Below, in pieces: positions 19,312 to 31,100 of a stretch of DNA of 64,000 nucleotides. Under the pieces are notes generated by a model. It ran no database searches, was not told the origin of the DNA, and saw only the letters and a program-made list of their open reading frames with translations. Position 1 is the first letter of the stretch. The number at the start of each line of letters is the position of its first letter. The position numbers were made by a program, and so were the translations under genes. Source of the stretch: Plutella xylostella (lineage: Eukaryota; Arthropoda; Insecta; Lepidoptera; Plutellidae); assembly GCF_932276165.1 (NCBI RefSeq), contig NC_063992.1, forward strand, positions 7,264,001 to 7,328,000. Direction: 5' to 3'.

Positions 19312-21487
19312 TCATCTATCTTCGTCGCTGTCCTCCGCGTCGCTATCGTCCTCGTCGATGTCGTCCACGGCGGCGGCGGCGTCGCTCGTCACTGCTGATG
19401 CTATTAAACCAGTTATTCCTGTCTCATTCTTTTTACCTTTCAGAAAATCAAAAACGTACTCCTGTATTTGATCCTCGTCAAACGGCAAGAAGTCTTCCAA
19501 ATCGAGTTGTCTTTTAGGACGATTTTTCCGCGCAGAATAATCGTTCTCGTCACTTTCCACTATACCTTTTCTGTAAATCTCAACTGGCACGTCGCTTCCG
19601 TCGCTCACGTCGTATTTAATGCCAACATTAGCTTCTTGTATCTCTATTGACCCCACACCCTCATCTATTAATGATTTCAGATTTCTCCCACTATTGACTC
19701 GTGATTTCTCAGTTTTCTCGCTTTTCTTTTGATTTTGGTCCTTAATCGGATGTAAATGCTTGACCTCATTAGTTTCGTTGGGTTTAGGGATTTCGTTTAC
19801 GATGGACTCTTTGTCTGAGGAGTTTTTCGGTTTTGAACTGTACGTTTTCACTTTGGAGTGTCCCTGTATGATGAGGTACGTGGGGATGACGGGCGCATCG
19901 GTCGCGGACAGGATATTCTCAAACTCTACGTTGGAGGACTCGGTTGGAGCAGGTGATGTTATACGCATGTGTATGTACGGATCTAGAGTGACCGTTGGCT
20001 TTTTGTACGGTCTACTGAACAGGTTTGTGTTTACGTGGAATGGCTTTTTATGCAACATGGGACTTTCTGTCATTTTAACGTGCGACGGCGGCGGCGGCTG
20101 CATGGTCTGCATCGACTCTAGCGTGACCTCGTCGTCTGCATGGTGTTCTTTATAAACATGCAGGTTCTCAGATGCATGAGCGTACAAGTTGTCCTCGGGT
20201 CTGTCGGGACCATTAACTAGAGGCATCGACAGCATCGACCCCATCATTCCGAACGGATTAGGTTCTAGATCAGCGGCTGTGGTGGGTACAGGAGTAGGTT
20301 GAAACGTGATGCCCTTGTCGGCAGTAGTTGCCTCTTGGTAGTAGGTGGTTTCAGTTTCAAATATATCCGCAGTAGTCGCAGGGGCCTCGGTCTCCGTGTG
20401 ACTGTAGTGTGCCGGCTGGGTGGTGGTCTCGGGCAGAGCGGTCGGCATGAACGTTGGGAGCTGCTGAGATATTGCAGACTTGTGCGGGGGCGGGGGCGCC
20501 TCAGCAGACAGCATGGGCCGGTAGAACGAAAACGGATGCCTAGACATTTCATAATGGTCGCTAAATATGAAGTTGTGTGTGTCGTTTACTACTTCGTCAC
20601 TATCTATTGGTGTTGTCGGACCCCAGCCCGCGTAGTTACTGCTCACTGTACTCGCAGACTGATCTTTTGTTTCATTTTCATTTGGCACCCAGTTGTGGTT
20701 AGTTGTGGAGGACTGGTAAATCAAGTTAGCCTCTTGCAGCGCATACAGAGAATTAAGGTGGGGAGAGTTATCTGAGTGAGTATCACTGGGGTTACTAAGT
20801 GATGGCCTTTCTGTGGATTGGAAATGATAAGAAGGAGTCGTCGGTTTGTCGTCAAGTGTAAAGAGTAGCGGTTGGTGGCCAGGCGGGGGCGGCGGCGGTG
20901 GCACTAAGATCGTCATCGGGTAGTGATGGTCGGTATGTTTGTAGGAGAACTCCTCGTATTTAGGCGGGGGTGGTCGGTAGTGGCGGCGCGGCGGCTGGCG
21001 CGGCGCGACGCTGGGCTTGCGCGAGGAGACGCCCAGCATGAGCACCTCGGACTTCCTGTCGGGGCGCGGCTCGTCAGCCCAGTAGTGCACGCGCTCCAGC
21101 ACGGGCGGCTCGTAGTCGTACGTGGGGTCGTTGCGCAGCGGGTCCCCGCGCCCCGTCAGCGGCTTCCACTGGTCGAACACCATGCGCGGCGAGAATATCG
21201 ACGCTATGTCGCCCGGACCAGCGTTGTCCGCAGCATCTGAAATAAGAAGTTACTCTTTATGATGTTCATCAGCATTTACTTATTTTACCATCGTAAAGAT
21301 AACTTAATAAATTAATTTGATAATGAAAATACTGACATGACACATTGGCGATGTTGGTGAGCCCGGACGCGTCGAGTGCGGCGGGCGCCGCGTGCGCAGC
21401 GTGCGTGGCCGCCGCGCATGCGCACGCCACTAGAACCAGCCTCTGTAAAAGGACAACATTATGAATTAATTTCACGTCGGTACGCAC
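19312..21487 (-). CDS. Secreted proline-rich, low-complexity protein of unknown function
   Basis: Minus-strand exons 19312-21236 and 21337-21442 join in phase (donor GTCAGT, acceptor TCAG). The first coding bases may be contiguous up to an ATG at 21485-21487 or lie in an upstream exon; a TTTTACAG acceptor directly precedes 21442. The N-terminus is an Ala-rich signal peptide (LVLVACACAAATHAAHA). The roughly 640-aa main part is hydrophilic and Pro/Thr/His-rich (LVPPPPPPPGHQP, tyrosine motifs such as TYDYEPP). Near the C-terminus are a furin-like RPKRQ site, an acidic conserved-looking block (LEDFLPFDEDQIQEYVFDFL) and an Asp/Glu tail (DDIDEDDSDAEDSDEDR). This suggests a processed extracellular or cuticle/matrix protein. 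I do not recognise the family. Confidence 0.7.
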
Positions 21488-22059
21488 TACACCAATATTT
21501 GGCTCGGGCCGACTGTAATTACATTGTTTCTGAACGATATGCTCGTTATTTTAGCGGCGGATTCCTCGAGTGTCCGCGGCGCTGGCAGCGTTGCATTTCC
21601 ACTCAATTAGGGGCGCATGTATGCATAGTGCGAGTCTGTCAGTATCTCGCGGTTTTTGCTCAGCGCTCGTTAAGATGCCGGCGGCGCAAGACAAAGCCGG
21701 GAGCTAATTTAACAAACCATCCCCTGTACCAAATGCCTGGCCTCGATAGCTGCTTTTGGAGAAAATATATCAAAATTAACGAGCTTTCTTCTACTTAACA
21801 CTCGATTGCAAGTTATGTTTCCTCTTTTGATTTATAAAATTAATAATGTAGCCTTATATGTTTGTATTACTTGTACCAACGAGGCTTTTACGGTTGCGTG
21901 GAACTCTACGTCAGTTTTTACGAAGTAGGTAGTTAGCTACGGTCAAATGCAGAGAAACCTGACCCCCCTCTCATAGTAACAATGCTCCTGTACTTGTGTT
22001 GCAATGCGCTGTAACAATAATACCTAGCTCAAATCTTGGACTCGGCACAGGACTCGGTA
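21488..22059. other. Upstream region of the proline-rich protein gene
   Basis: A GC-richer stretch at 21500-21720 may contain the 5' UTR and promoter of the minus-strand gene. At about 21957-22000 is a dispersed word (CTGACC, CCTCTCATAGTAACAATGC) that recurs at 47563-47600. No further gene visible. Confidence 0.35.
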
Positions 22060-22139
22060 GGAAAATGGATTTTTGTAATTACTTAGGTGCTTAATTTACT
22101 AAAATTAAGCACCAAAGTAATTACAAAAATCCATTTTCC
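22060..22139. repeat. 80-bp near-perfect hairpin
   Basis: Arms of about 37 bp, starting GGAAAATGGATTTTTGTAAT on the left, pair almost perfectly with TTACAAAAATCCATTTTCC on the right around a 5-base loop. A second short palindrome (TTGTACTCGGGT/ACCCGAGTACAA) follows at once, leading into a SINE head. It may be a tiny MITE or a pre-miRNA-like foldback. Confidence 0.7.
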
Positions 22140-22245
22140 TTTGTACTCGGGTACTAACCCGAGTACAAATTTAATATCCCGAATCGAACCCGGGACCTTC
22201 GGCATAGCAGTCAGGGTCTCTAACCACTATACAATTATAGATAAC
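22140..22245 (-). repeat. tRNA-derived SINE head fragment
   Basis: On the minus strand a tRNA-like unit reads GTGGTTAGAGACCCTGACTG, then CTATGCCGAAGGTCCCGGG and TTCGATTCGGGA. It is nearly identical to the head of the full SINE at 36205-36450, with the following ACAAATTTGTACTCGGG block also shared. The 3' body is missing. Confidence 0.6.
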
Positions 22246-22989
22246 TCGGTTATGTATGTTATGTTAAGTATGTTATCCAAATGGTAGAGAGAAATACACA
22301 TTTTACTGACAAAAATTATAATACAACACATTATTGTATCGTAATCGGCTTGCTTTATTGATACCTATACCATTTACCTACAACCTACAATATAAAAGGT
22401 TAGAGATTTTGATTTGAGTACCTAGTTACATATAAATTGTGATGCACATTTTTTTGGCACATAGTGTGATAGATTTCTACTTGTGTACGCACCTAGGTAT
22501 CACTGAACGGGTGACGTGATAGTGGTCCACCAGGATATATGGATACAGTGAAAGCTGCGCGTGCGACGAATCACAAAACACCGCCTCATGACAGGAATTA
22601 CACATGAGCGATTTGCATCTAATTTGTGATTTTCATGTCCTTTCACTCTTGATGAAAAATTGTAAGGAAACGCGGCATTTTCTTTGAACAACTTACAGCA
22701 GAGTAAAACTAAGGAAATAAATACCTCTGTACGGATTTAATACATATATCTGTACGGAACTTGAAAGGTAAGTAGGATTTCAATAGACATATCGATCGTA
22801 CGTTTACCACAAAAAAGTAAGACACGTTAAACAGCTGTTAGGCCTGATGGTTTACATTTGTAGGTATCATATACCTAGCCCTCTGACGTAATATTTGGGT
22901 CCAAATTATAGCGATTATGATTCGCCGTTTTTGATACGAAGAAATATACAAATAAATCCAGCTTCAACCGCTGCCGCTGTTAAAGGCCT

Positions 22990-23120
22990 TCATCATCATC
23001 AGCCTATGTCAACCCACTGCAGGATATATGCCTCCTCCATGTTATGTCAAGTCCCACGGTCCTGTGCTACAATCATCTAGATTGGTCCAGTTACTCTCCT
23101 AATGTCATCAGACCAACGGG
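22990..23120 (+). repeat. LINE/SINE-derived fragment
   Basis: TCATCATCATCAGCCTATGT, CAACCCACTGCAGGATATAT and GCCTCC are a degenerate copy of a very common moth repeat tail. No coding capacity. Confidence 0.4.
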
Positions 23121-23298
23121 GTATCAAATACCGTGACATAATAAGATGTTTTTAGTGGTAATAGAGTCCCTCAAAAAATAAAGTTAATAGGTATTTTAAA
23201 TTCAAAGTAACCTTTGTCAAACTTCATAGTTAACCAAATTACAATAAAAGCACTCCCTCAAACGAGGGATTTATCATGTTCGTCTTTAAGAAGCACGT

Positions 23299-23559
23299 TC
23301 AGCAAACATTTGCCCGGAACTGCTTTCCATTCACAAGTTTAGTGCACATTGTGGCGGCCTCTTCAACCGAAGTCTTGTCTTCAAATCCTACGTTTATAGT
23401 AAAGCCGCAATGGGCGGGATTTAGAAGCTCTAGTCGTAAAGTTAAATAGTAGGTATACACATGATGTGTGTAACCAAGTATGTACTTACCTAAGTATTTC
23501 GCTTTCAACACAGTAGCACCTGGTAGCACGGGACAAATAATTGTAGGTACTTGAAGCAT
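23299..23559 (-). CDS. Possible two terminal exons of an unrecognised gene
   Basis: On the minus strand an exon-like frame (CPVLPGATVLKAKYL) ends at a perfect GTAAGT donor. After about 50 bp an AG acceptor near 23430 opens a second frame (NPAHCGFTINVGFEDKTSVE, then CTKLVNGKQFRANVC) ending in TGA at 23299-23301. The phases match. The second segment looks like real protein (balanced composition, four Cys), but I cannot name a family, and no upstream exon or start is clear. It could be a gene remnant. Confidence 0.25.
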   Translation of the reverse strand: MLQVPTIICPVLPGATVLKAKYLGKYILGYTHHVYTYYLTLRLELLNPAHCGFTINVGFEDKTSVEEAATMCTKLVNGKQFRANVC

Positions 23560-25079
23560 AAGTACCTACTTGGTAATTCTTCTTTTATAAATCTAACTTC
23601 CTTGATGGATATGTATACATAGGTATATAGGTATATCTCCATAAATAAACTGTTTGTAAAAAATATTTAGGTCTATTCTACAGTGGACTTCCACCACCCA
23701 CTTTCAGGATTTATCTACCACCCTGTAAAGACAACATTGTACTGTGGGTAATGGGTATCAAGTAGTATCAACCTACCAGTCTTGGGTAAGCGGACGTATG
23801 TTTTCGGTCCAGTCGCTTAACTGTTGCAGTTAATGGGCGATGGCCGACAAGGCCCTCCGTCATAAAGTATCTTCTGGGGGGCGTGTTCGACGTAGTGATA
23901 ATATTAACATTTTTATGGTTGATAATAAGATGCATTATGCGGTATTATCCCCCATTACCACTTCACAACACGCCGCGCGGTACTTCGACAAAACCTGATT
24001 TATTCACGAATGTATAGCGTATCTAGGAGTGTATGGTGAGATGAATATTCTATCTAGGCACAAAATTGGTTGCAAAAAGTGGATAGTAAGCCAAAAGGCG
24101 TCATCCTGAAAAGATTTTGTGCCACGATTTTTGGAATTTCGCGAAAAAAGCCTTCCCATAGTGCCTGCCTAAAAAGTTAGATGACCAACAAAAAATCTAT
24201 TTTTCGAAGCAAATTGGCAGAACTTACGTTGTCTGAGCGCGTTTAACTCTTTTGTATGGCAATTTCGTTCTTTCGTATTTTTTACTTTAAGGGGATCCCT
24301 AAAGCTAAAATGCTAAAGTCGGCTTGATATACTTGATTAGATTGGAAAAACGGTGGCTTCTATCACATTGATAAAAATATATTTTGTAGCAGAGGGTATA
24401 CTGAACATGTTAGTTGCTTATAAATTGGTGCAGGATTATAATAAGTATGTTAAAAAAAATTGCAAACACACCATGTCTTTTGCCATTTTTTGACTTATTA
24501 TGAAAAAACCCTCGAAATCAGAGGGCCCATTTTCATGGAATCTTATATGTATGTGTAGGTAATTAAATTCTTAACAAAGTTACCTTAAAGAGTTGGATTT
24601 AATGGACCAGAAGTCAACTTTTTTTGCAAAAAACTAATAAATTCCGGTTTAAAAATGATGACACCGTGACAGATTTCAGATTTCTTCAGTCGTCGCCCTG
24701 GTGGCGGCCTGTTAGGAGCGATACCCACGCCATTTTATTTTTTATCAAATATTTCACAAAAACTGATTAAATCAACAAATTATGACTACAAGTATTATAA
24801 TACATATGCATTTGCTATGGAAAGTTAATTTTCTAATCATTTTAGATGCAGTAAAGCCGAAAATTCTTAGAAAACATTTCGCCTTTTCGATTTGTTTACA
24901 TTTTTTACTATAGAGTTACAGATGCATAGATAAAGGTAAACATTGCACATAATGACACTTATTAGATTCTCCGAATAAGAACTATACGGTCAATGCAGTA
25001 TGCCAAAGCGCGAGCCTGTTTATATTCTGAGGGGTAATTTATTTTATTTTAACGGTTGTGTATGGTAGGTAAGCTACAC
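23560..25079. other. AT-rich DNA, no gene seen
   Basis: Low-complexity AT-rich sequence with stops in every frame. It probably contains old repeats, but no boundary, inverted repeat or coding remnant can be supported. Confidence 0.4.
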
Positions 25080-25648
25080 AATATACAGGGTGTTGAAAAG
25101 TAAGTTCATAATTTGTTTTATTTGAAACCAAAAACCGTAGTTAATTAAAAATATATATATTTTAAGATGTGGTAGTCTGTACACTACAGGTTGTTAAAAA
25201 TAAGTAAGTATTTTTAAAAATTGAAGATCTAAAATTTACATAATTTTTTAAATCTATTTAACAAGCTTTGCAAAAAAGCGGTTAAGTGCGACTGTATCTC
25301 GCCATGAAAAAAATGAAATGTTTACTGTAGCTATGAATTTTATGCGTTACAAGTGGAATAAAATACCGCATAATATTATGTACAACTATGTAAGAGCCTA
25401 GTTTAAAAAAAAAAACTCATAAGAAAATATTATGGTGATAGGTAATGTATATTTTTAATGATTTTTTCAAATAGATAAATGTTATACCATTTTTAAATTG
25501 CCATAAAATTACCTATAGTTATAGTTATAGAAAAGGGCAGGGCTACCAGTGCCCATTCGCCACTGCAACCTAAAAGATCTATAAATTATGACTCCCCATG
25601 CCGAGTCTCACTCTACAGGCCCAGGTCTTTTATAAACCTGATATTACC

Positions 25649-25911
25649 TATACAGGATGTTGCAAAAAGGGTATACTGTGCCGAAAGGGTTTGACTCAGG
25701 GGTTATTCTGAACAACTTTTGTTCTCCAAGTTTTGGAAATTCTCGAAAAATAAATTCGGTCTCTATAATAAAAAGTCACGTGATCGAATAAGTTTCTATG
25801 TAAAAGGTTTTGTTACGTGAATTTTCAAAATTGTAGAAGAAAAGTGGATCAGAATGGCACCTAAATCCACTTTTGGCTAAGCTTTATACCCTTTTTTCAA
25901 TACCTTGTATA
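25649..25911. mobile_element. 263-bp MITE, TATACAGG ends
   Basis: The left end TATACAGGATGTTGCAAAAA pairs with the right end (CCCTTTTTTCAATACCTTGT, then ATA). Inside is GCCGAAAGGGTTTGACTCAG. The same words recur inverted at 27900-28110 (CCTGAGTAACGCCCTTTCGG, and an AAACCCTTTTTGCAACAACC end followed by TGTATA), showing a second copy of the family there. No coding capacity. Confidence 0.6.
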
Positions 25912-26164
25912 AAATATCGTCAGCGTCACCTTAGATCGTAATCATCGTAACTCCTCGTGACCAAATTTTAGAGGAGACAAAAATACTGTTTTATTTGTAG
26001 TTATAGTTGGCATACTACCCACCTAAAGTTTTTTTTAACTAGCCTAAAAATGATTTGTTTAGACAGTCTATCTTCCTGTTCAACCGCAACCTGAGTGCCA
26101 GTGACTCAATGACTGAAAGGAGGCCATTAGTGCTCCTAAATAAATAAAGCAGGCCTGTAGATTA

Positions 26165-27000
26165 TCTTTCAGTGTACCGACACATCTGATTGCTGTAAGA
26201 GCCTGATAAGCTCTTCGAACGAGTCATACCTCTGTGGTGGTACGGTTTCGACCTTTCGGACAGTCAGTTTGGCATCCGAAATGCGGATTCGAATAGTGGG
26301 TACAATACTTTGCGTTCGTTCACTGTCGGAGCAGGATAAGAACCACGGGCGAGTTGTTGCGCTGGCTGTTTGCTTAAAAATAGTAACCGCGTTCAACTCT
26401 ATCCCCTAGAGGGCGAACCTTTAGGGCGGCTCTTGTATACCATCACTTGTCTTCTCTATCTCGTCATCTGCAGAAAATTGACAGAGGTCATACGTGTCTA
26501 ACAAGTACATTAAGGATGCGAAAAGAGAGGGTTTGTTTTCACTGAAGAAGTTCAGTTGCGGAGTTCCACAGCGGTAGGTCTTGGACCCCTCTGCTGTGGA
26601 ACTTGGCATACAACGCGGTCCTGCAAATCAAGCTCGCAAACGGCGTTAGCACAGTGCATTTTTCTAATGTCACACAGGTCGTGAGGTAGGCTGAGAGCCT
26701 CCTTCGGGGATGACATCCCAATGATTCATTACGAAAAAATTGCTGCAGCTGTGCTCGCCATGCAGTGCATGGGCTACTTCCGAATCTGGGGGGCTGTTGC
26801 AAAGGAGTCCGTTGCCTCTATACGGTACGGGTTCCGTGCGATCTATGATCCTTCCGGGAGCACCTGTCTTGTCAAGTCGAAGAGAATGGCTCGTATTCGA
26901 CGCAACCTGCAGTACTGGTGGGATTGGTTGGAGGACAGGACAGCAGGAAGCTGCAGCAGCCGTCATGCTGTGATTCGACGCATAGATGCAAAAAAAAGTT
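26165..27000 (+). pseudogene. R1-clade LINE reverse transcriptase remnant
   Basis: Broken plus-strand pieces in several frames match the order of an R1 ORF2 reverse transcriptase. TAFNSIP (about 26385-26405) corresponds to the aspartate block with D lost. SCGVPQ (26553-26572) is followed, after frame breaks, by WTPLLWNLAYNAVLQIKLAN (26582-26642). LPNLGG (about 26779-26796) and RSMILPGAPV (26836-26870) correspond to the thumb region. Many stops and shifts show it is dead. The minus-strand open frames over the same DNA are shadows. Confidence 0.55.
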
Positions 27001-27748
27001 GAAAGTAACTTCATGTTAATAAAATATTAGATCTTAATTTAACAACATAACATTGCAAAAAAAAATTAACATTGTTGAGTATGTTATTGTAATTTACTAA
27101 AGTAGTAATAAAAACAAAGGCTTATTGCATAGTTTTCGTTCACGTTCGCCTACATCGCACGTTGTATGTGAGAATAAAGGGTATAATTACTAAGTTTTCT
27201 TGTTTAAAAATCACGGTTTGGGATTTAGAGGAAAACAAATGGTAAAATGCGGAATACAGTTTTTTTTTTCGAATAAAGAGGAAAACATGTGAATTCAAAA
27301 AACGTTTCTATTGACACCAAAGAGTACTTTTCGCCGAGAAAAGTGGAGTTACAATGTTTGCGATCTAAAGTGATGATAGAACTAGAACTTATTTTTTCAG
27401 TTCACCTGTTGTTGAGTGAAATCGTAATTAGGTAAATGACTCCTTGACATGAAAATAACTTTTTTTTTATAATCGTTATAACAAAACCGTTTTTTTTAAT
27501 ACAGCAATATTTGTAGGTGTACTTACAGTGAGCAAAAGAGCGCAGCAAGGTGTAAATTTTTTGGTTTTTAAGAAACAAAAATTTTATTTCTATCATATCC
27601 CAAATACAATAAGTACTTAAAAAAAAAATACACACTCTCGCCTTGTACTAATGTACTCCCTTGCGGGGGTACTTACATGTTATTATTTTTCTGGTGACCT
27701 CCCCATATCCCTTTGCCAGCTACGTAACCTTTTGTGACACCCTGTATA

Positions 27749-28110
27749 TGCAGAGTTCTGCAAACTACTGTTCTGCTTTTGAAACACCATAAAAAAAACA
27801 GGTCGTCTAACTAAAAGGTCACGTGACAAAAAAAATATTATATGAAGAAGCGTTTTTTTCATGAATATAAAAAATTACGTAGGATAAAAGTTTTTCAGAG
27901 TGACGCCTGAGTAACGCCCTTTCGGCTAACTATACTTTTTTTATTACACGGGGGCAGAGTTTAATACAACACCCTGAACTATTAAACTCTGATAATATTT
28001 TCGCGATTTTTTTACATTCTGATTTCATTTCCTGGCTTAGAAATAACATCAATAACATGCTGCACACGTAGGTTTCGGCATAGTATTAAACCCTTTTTGC
28101 AACAACCTGT
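27749..28110. mobile_element. Second, partly decayed MITE copy
   Basis: Contains inverted versions of the words of the MITE at 25649-25911, ending ACCCTTTTTGCAACAACCTG plus TATA. AGGTCACGTGAC at about 27819 is also shared with the first copy. Its left limit is unclear because a further TIR-like end sits at about 27735-27748. Confidence 0.45.
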
Positions 28111-31100
28111 ATAAATATCGGCACGGGTACGACTTTATATATAATTAATTATTAAATATTAAAAATACTTTCAAATAAAAATAAATATTTTCGTATCACA
28201 AAACAATATTACTTACTTAGTATATTTTTAACAAAGTGGCATGTCTTCACTTTTATGTTTTCGAGTACTATGTTAAAATTTCATGTCATTGTCCGTAGAA
28301 CGCCCCGCATACCTCAACCCCCCCTCACTAGATTTGACAGATTCTGATTTTCTTCCAGCTTTAGTGACAGCCTTAAATACATCATTTTATACCACTTTCG
28401 TGAAATCAGAGAATCTTATACTTACTTATAAATTATAAATATTAAACTAGGTAATTCGGCATTGTTTTAGCAACTATAAAAAGCCATTGTTAAAGATGGG
28501 AGACTATAAAAAGCTTTCTGTTGTCTAGGTAGGTACCTAAAGTACCTTTAAACGTATCAACACCAGCTAACAGTATCGAAAAAATTTTGGAAAAGTAAAA
28601 TACTTGAACTTAATTTGAATTAAACCTAGACAGACCTAATTAACAAGAAGATCATAAGTTTAAGCTAATCTGGTGTCTCCACGTGATTTACTGGTCGCTA
28701 CGTTATAGAAACCAGTTTTTCGAGTGAATAATTGCTCACTCGCTTCCAAAAACACGTATTATTTGACGGTGAAAGTTCCCGAAAGGCGAGGTGATAAAGA
28801 AGGTCCCTCATTCATTCTCTATGTGGTTTTGCTGATTATTGCAGAAATCGATCGAGCGGTCGAGTCGCCAAGAGATCAAATTAGAAATGCTGTATGATTA
28901 ATTTGTTTGTGCGAGTATCAATGAATATAATTATCTGTTAGGTACTTTATGAATGCTTTCAGTGATGGTTTTCATAAAGTTGGAATAAGTTGTGAAACTT
29001 TTCCTTATTTTGTTTAAAAGCTTATACTAAAACAACATAAAGCTAATAAAAAATAACTTACAAAACGTATTAAAGAAAGTGTAGGTACATATTCGATTTT
29101 CCCCGTGGCCTGTGATCTTCTGAGGCCACCGACGCAATGAAAAGAGTATGAAAGTAAAGCTCATCACATGATCGTAGGCGGTGTCTGCACTTGATATTGA
29201 AAATCTTTGTTTGCGTTGAGCTTGAGTTAAGAAGATAACGCTGAATTAATTAGAAAATAATTCTGTTTGTCAAGTCTGCCCCTTATTATGAGTGGCGTGT
29301 GCGTTATGCAACTGCAATTTGGCGCAGGCTCTGTCTGTACTGTGCGAATTGCAGTAACGTGTCTCGTAGCCTTTTCTGTAGGTGTCCTATTAATTTAATT
29401 AATTTCTGATTTTTTAAATGTTTCTGGCTATCATTAAGCTCGGCCAGCTAGGCCTAGCTTACTTCTTAATTATAAAGCTTTCTATATTAAGTATTTTTCA
29501 GTTAATACTATAAGTATTTAGGTCAAATATTGAAACTGAATTTGCTTCTTCTCCTCCGGCACAATTTTCTTCTGAAAGCGTACGTTAGGCATCATTTTAC
29601 TGCAAGCCGTCTACCGCAGCGACATGGGGCCGGCAGCTTTACTTCTGTAGTCTGTCTGTGTGGACGTGAGTCGGAGGGCGTGGCGTGGGAGCGCAGACCG
29701 CGTGGCGCCACCGGCGGTTCCACACCCAGGGCCGCCGCCGCCGCCGCCGCTTTATCATCCGCGACTCTCGATGGGTTTTTTATCTTAAGGTAGTAAGAGG
29801 ATTATCTGGTATATATAAATATATGGTACTTATGAAGTTCATATTGTCAGTGTCGGTAAGTTGGTATGTGATTTAATTTCTACTAATTTAAATTTGCCAG
29901 AATGTTACACTGCAAAAGCTTTGACAAAGAGGAAAAGTTCATAATATGTAAGTACCACTATAGATTCTTGTACCATACGACGCCCACCGATTATGACATG
30001 GTTTGTAAGGAACGTCGCCACTACCATTACTGGAACTGTGTGCACAGACCGAGGCGGCCACTAAACGTAAAGTACTTGCGCGTGAGTACCGCGGGACATA
30101 CAGATTTTAATCAAGCGCGTATCATATTTCGGCGATGAATGACGGCTCTTTATTACTCGTGTACGTACGCATGTCTTGTAAATTCGCGTGAAATTTTTCG
30201 TGAAATCAATTTGAATTCGCCGCCCTAGTCGAGTAACGGTACACCGCGATCATTAATCTGTCTGATTTACTTCCACAATCCTCTCTTTATATGGGGCAAT
30301 TCCATATTTGAGTCTTAATTCTGCAATTTGCTAAATTCACCTCTTGAATAGCTCGCGGGCATCTTCCCACGCTATCTATTAGTCAAGTGGAGAGGTAGAT
30401 AAATAAGAGGAAGCTTATAAAGTGTGTAATATTAATTAGACGGTCAATGGAACAAAAGGCAGATTTCCGGAGAGCCGCGCTACGCATGCGTGTGGGCGCC
30501 AGGAGAGAGATATTAACACTTTCTAGAGGTTTTGTGTCGATGACCCTCGTCCCGGGCCCACGCCGGCCTGCGCCAGCGCCACCGCCACCGCCGGCGCCGC
30601 AGCATTATACTAATGTCCTTACAAATTGTGTGAACTGGACGCGAGGAACTTGAGATCGCCTCGACGGGAACGACTGGCGTAACGCGTAAGTGGGTGTGTA
30701 GCAAGTTATGAAGGTATCTACGTATTATTGTTGGTGGTTCTTAAAATGTTTGTGACTATAGGAAAAGCTAGAGTAAATTTTTATGGTTTAGATAAACTAG
30801 CTAACACCCGCTAGGTTCGCTATGCTTGAAAAGTTTTACCCATAGGAATTATTGGACGAAAAAGAGCCTCTATACGCAAATCCACGGTTTCAGCTACTAA
30901 GTCTTAGTGTAGATATTTAGATATACGAAATTTCATCACAGACATCCATACAATCTTTCACTTTTCAATGTAGGATAAGATAAAAAATATATTTTATGTA
31001 CTTACTTAAGTACTGATCAAAAGTCTCTATTGAAGTATATAGGTAGGCTATAACATAAATTTTGCGCCTATTTTCAAAAATTCCCCAGCTCCAGCAAGAA

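Larger units (their letters stand above)
25080..27748. mobile_element. Possible 2.7-kb TIR element holding other repeats
   Basis: ATATACAGGGTGTTGAAAAG at 25080-25099 and, inverted, TTTTGTGACACCCTGTATAT at 27729-27748 give about 13 paired terminal bases. Inside lie a small MITE (25649-25911) and an R1 LINE remnant (about 26165-27000). The short TIR makes the outer boundary tentative; the ends may belong to two separate elements of one family. Confidence 0.3.

Noticed and set aside
26169..27014. Minus-strand open frames as a gene
   Set aside because: Plus-strand fragments match R1 reverse transcriptase motifs in the right order, so the minus frames are shadows of a dead LINE.
29630..30660. Coding exons in the GC-rich patches
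   Set aside because: Frames are short, Arg/Ala/Pro-biased from CpG-rich sequence, and lack convincing splice borders or domain similarity.
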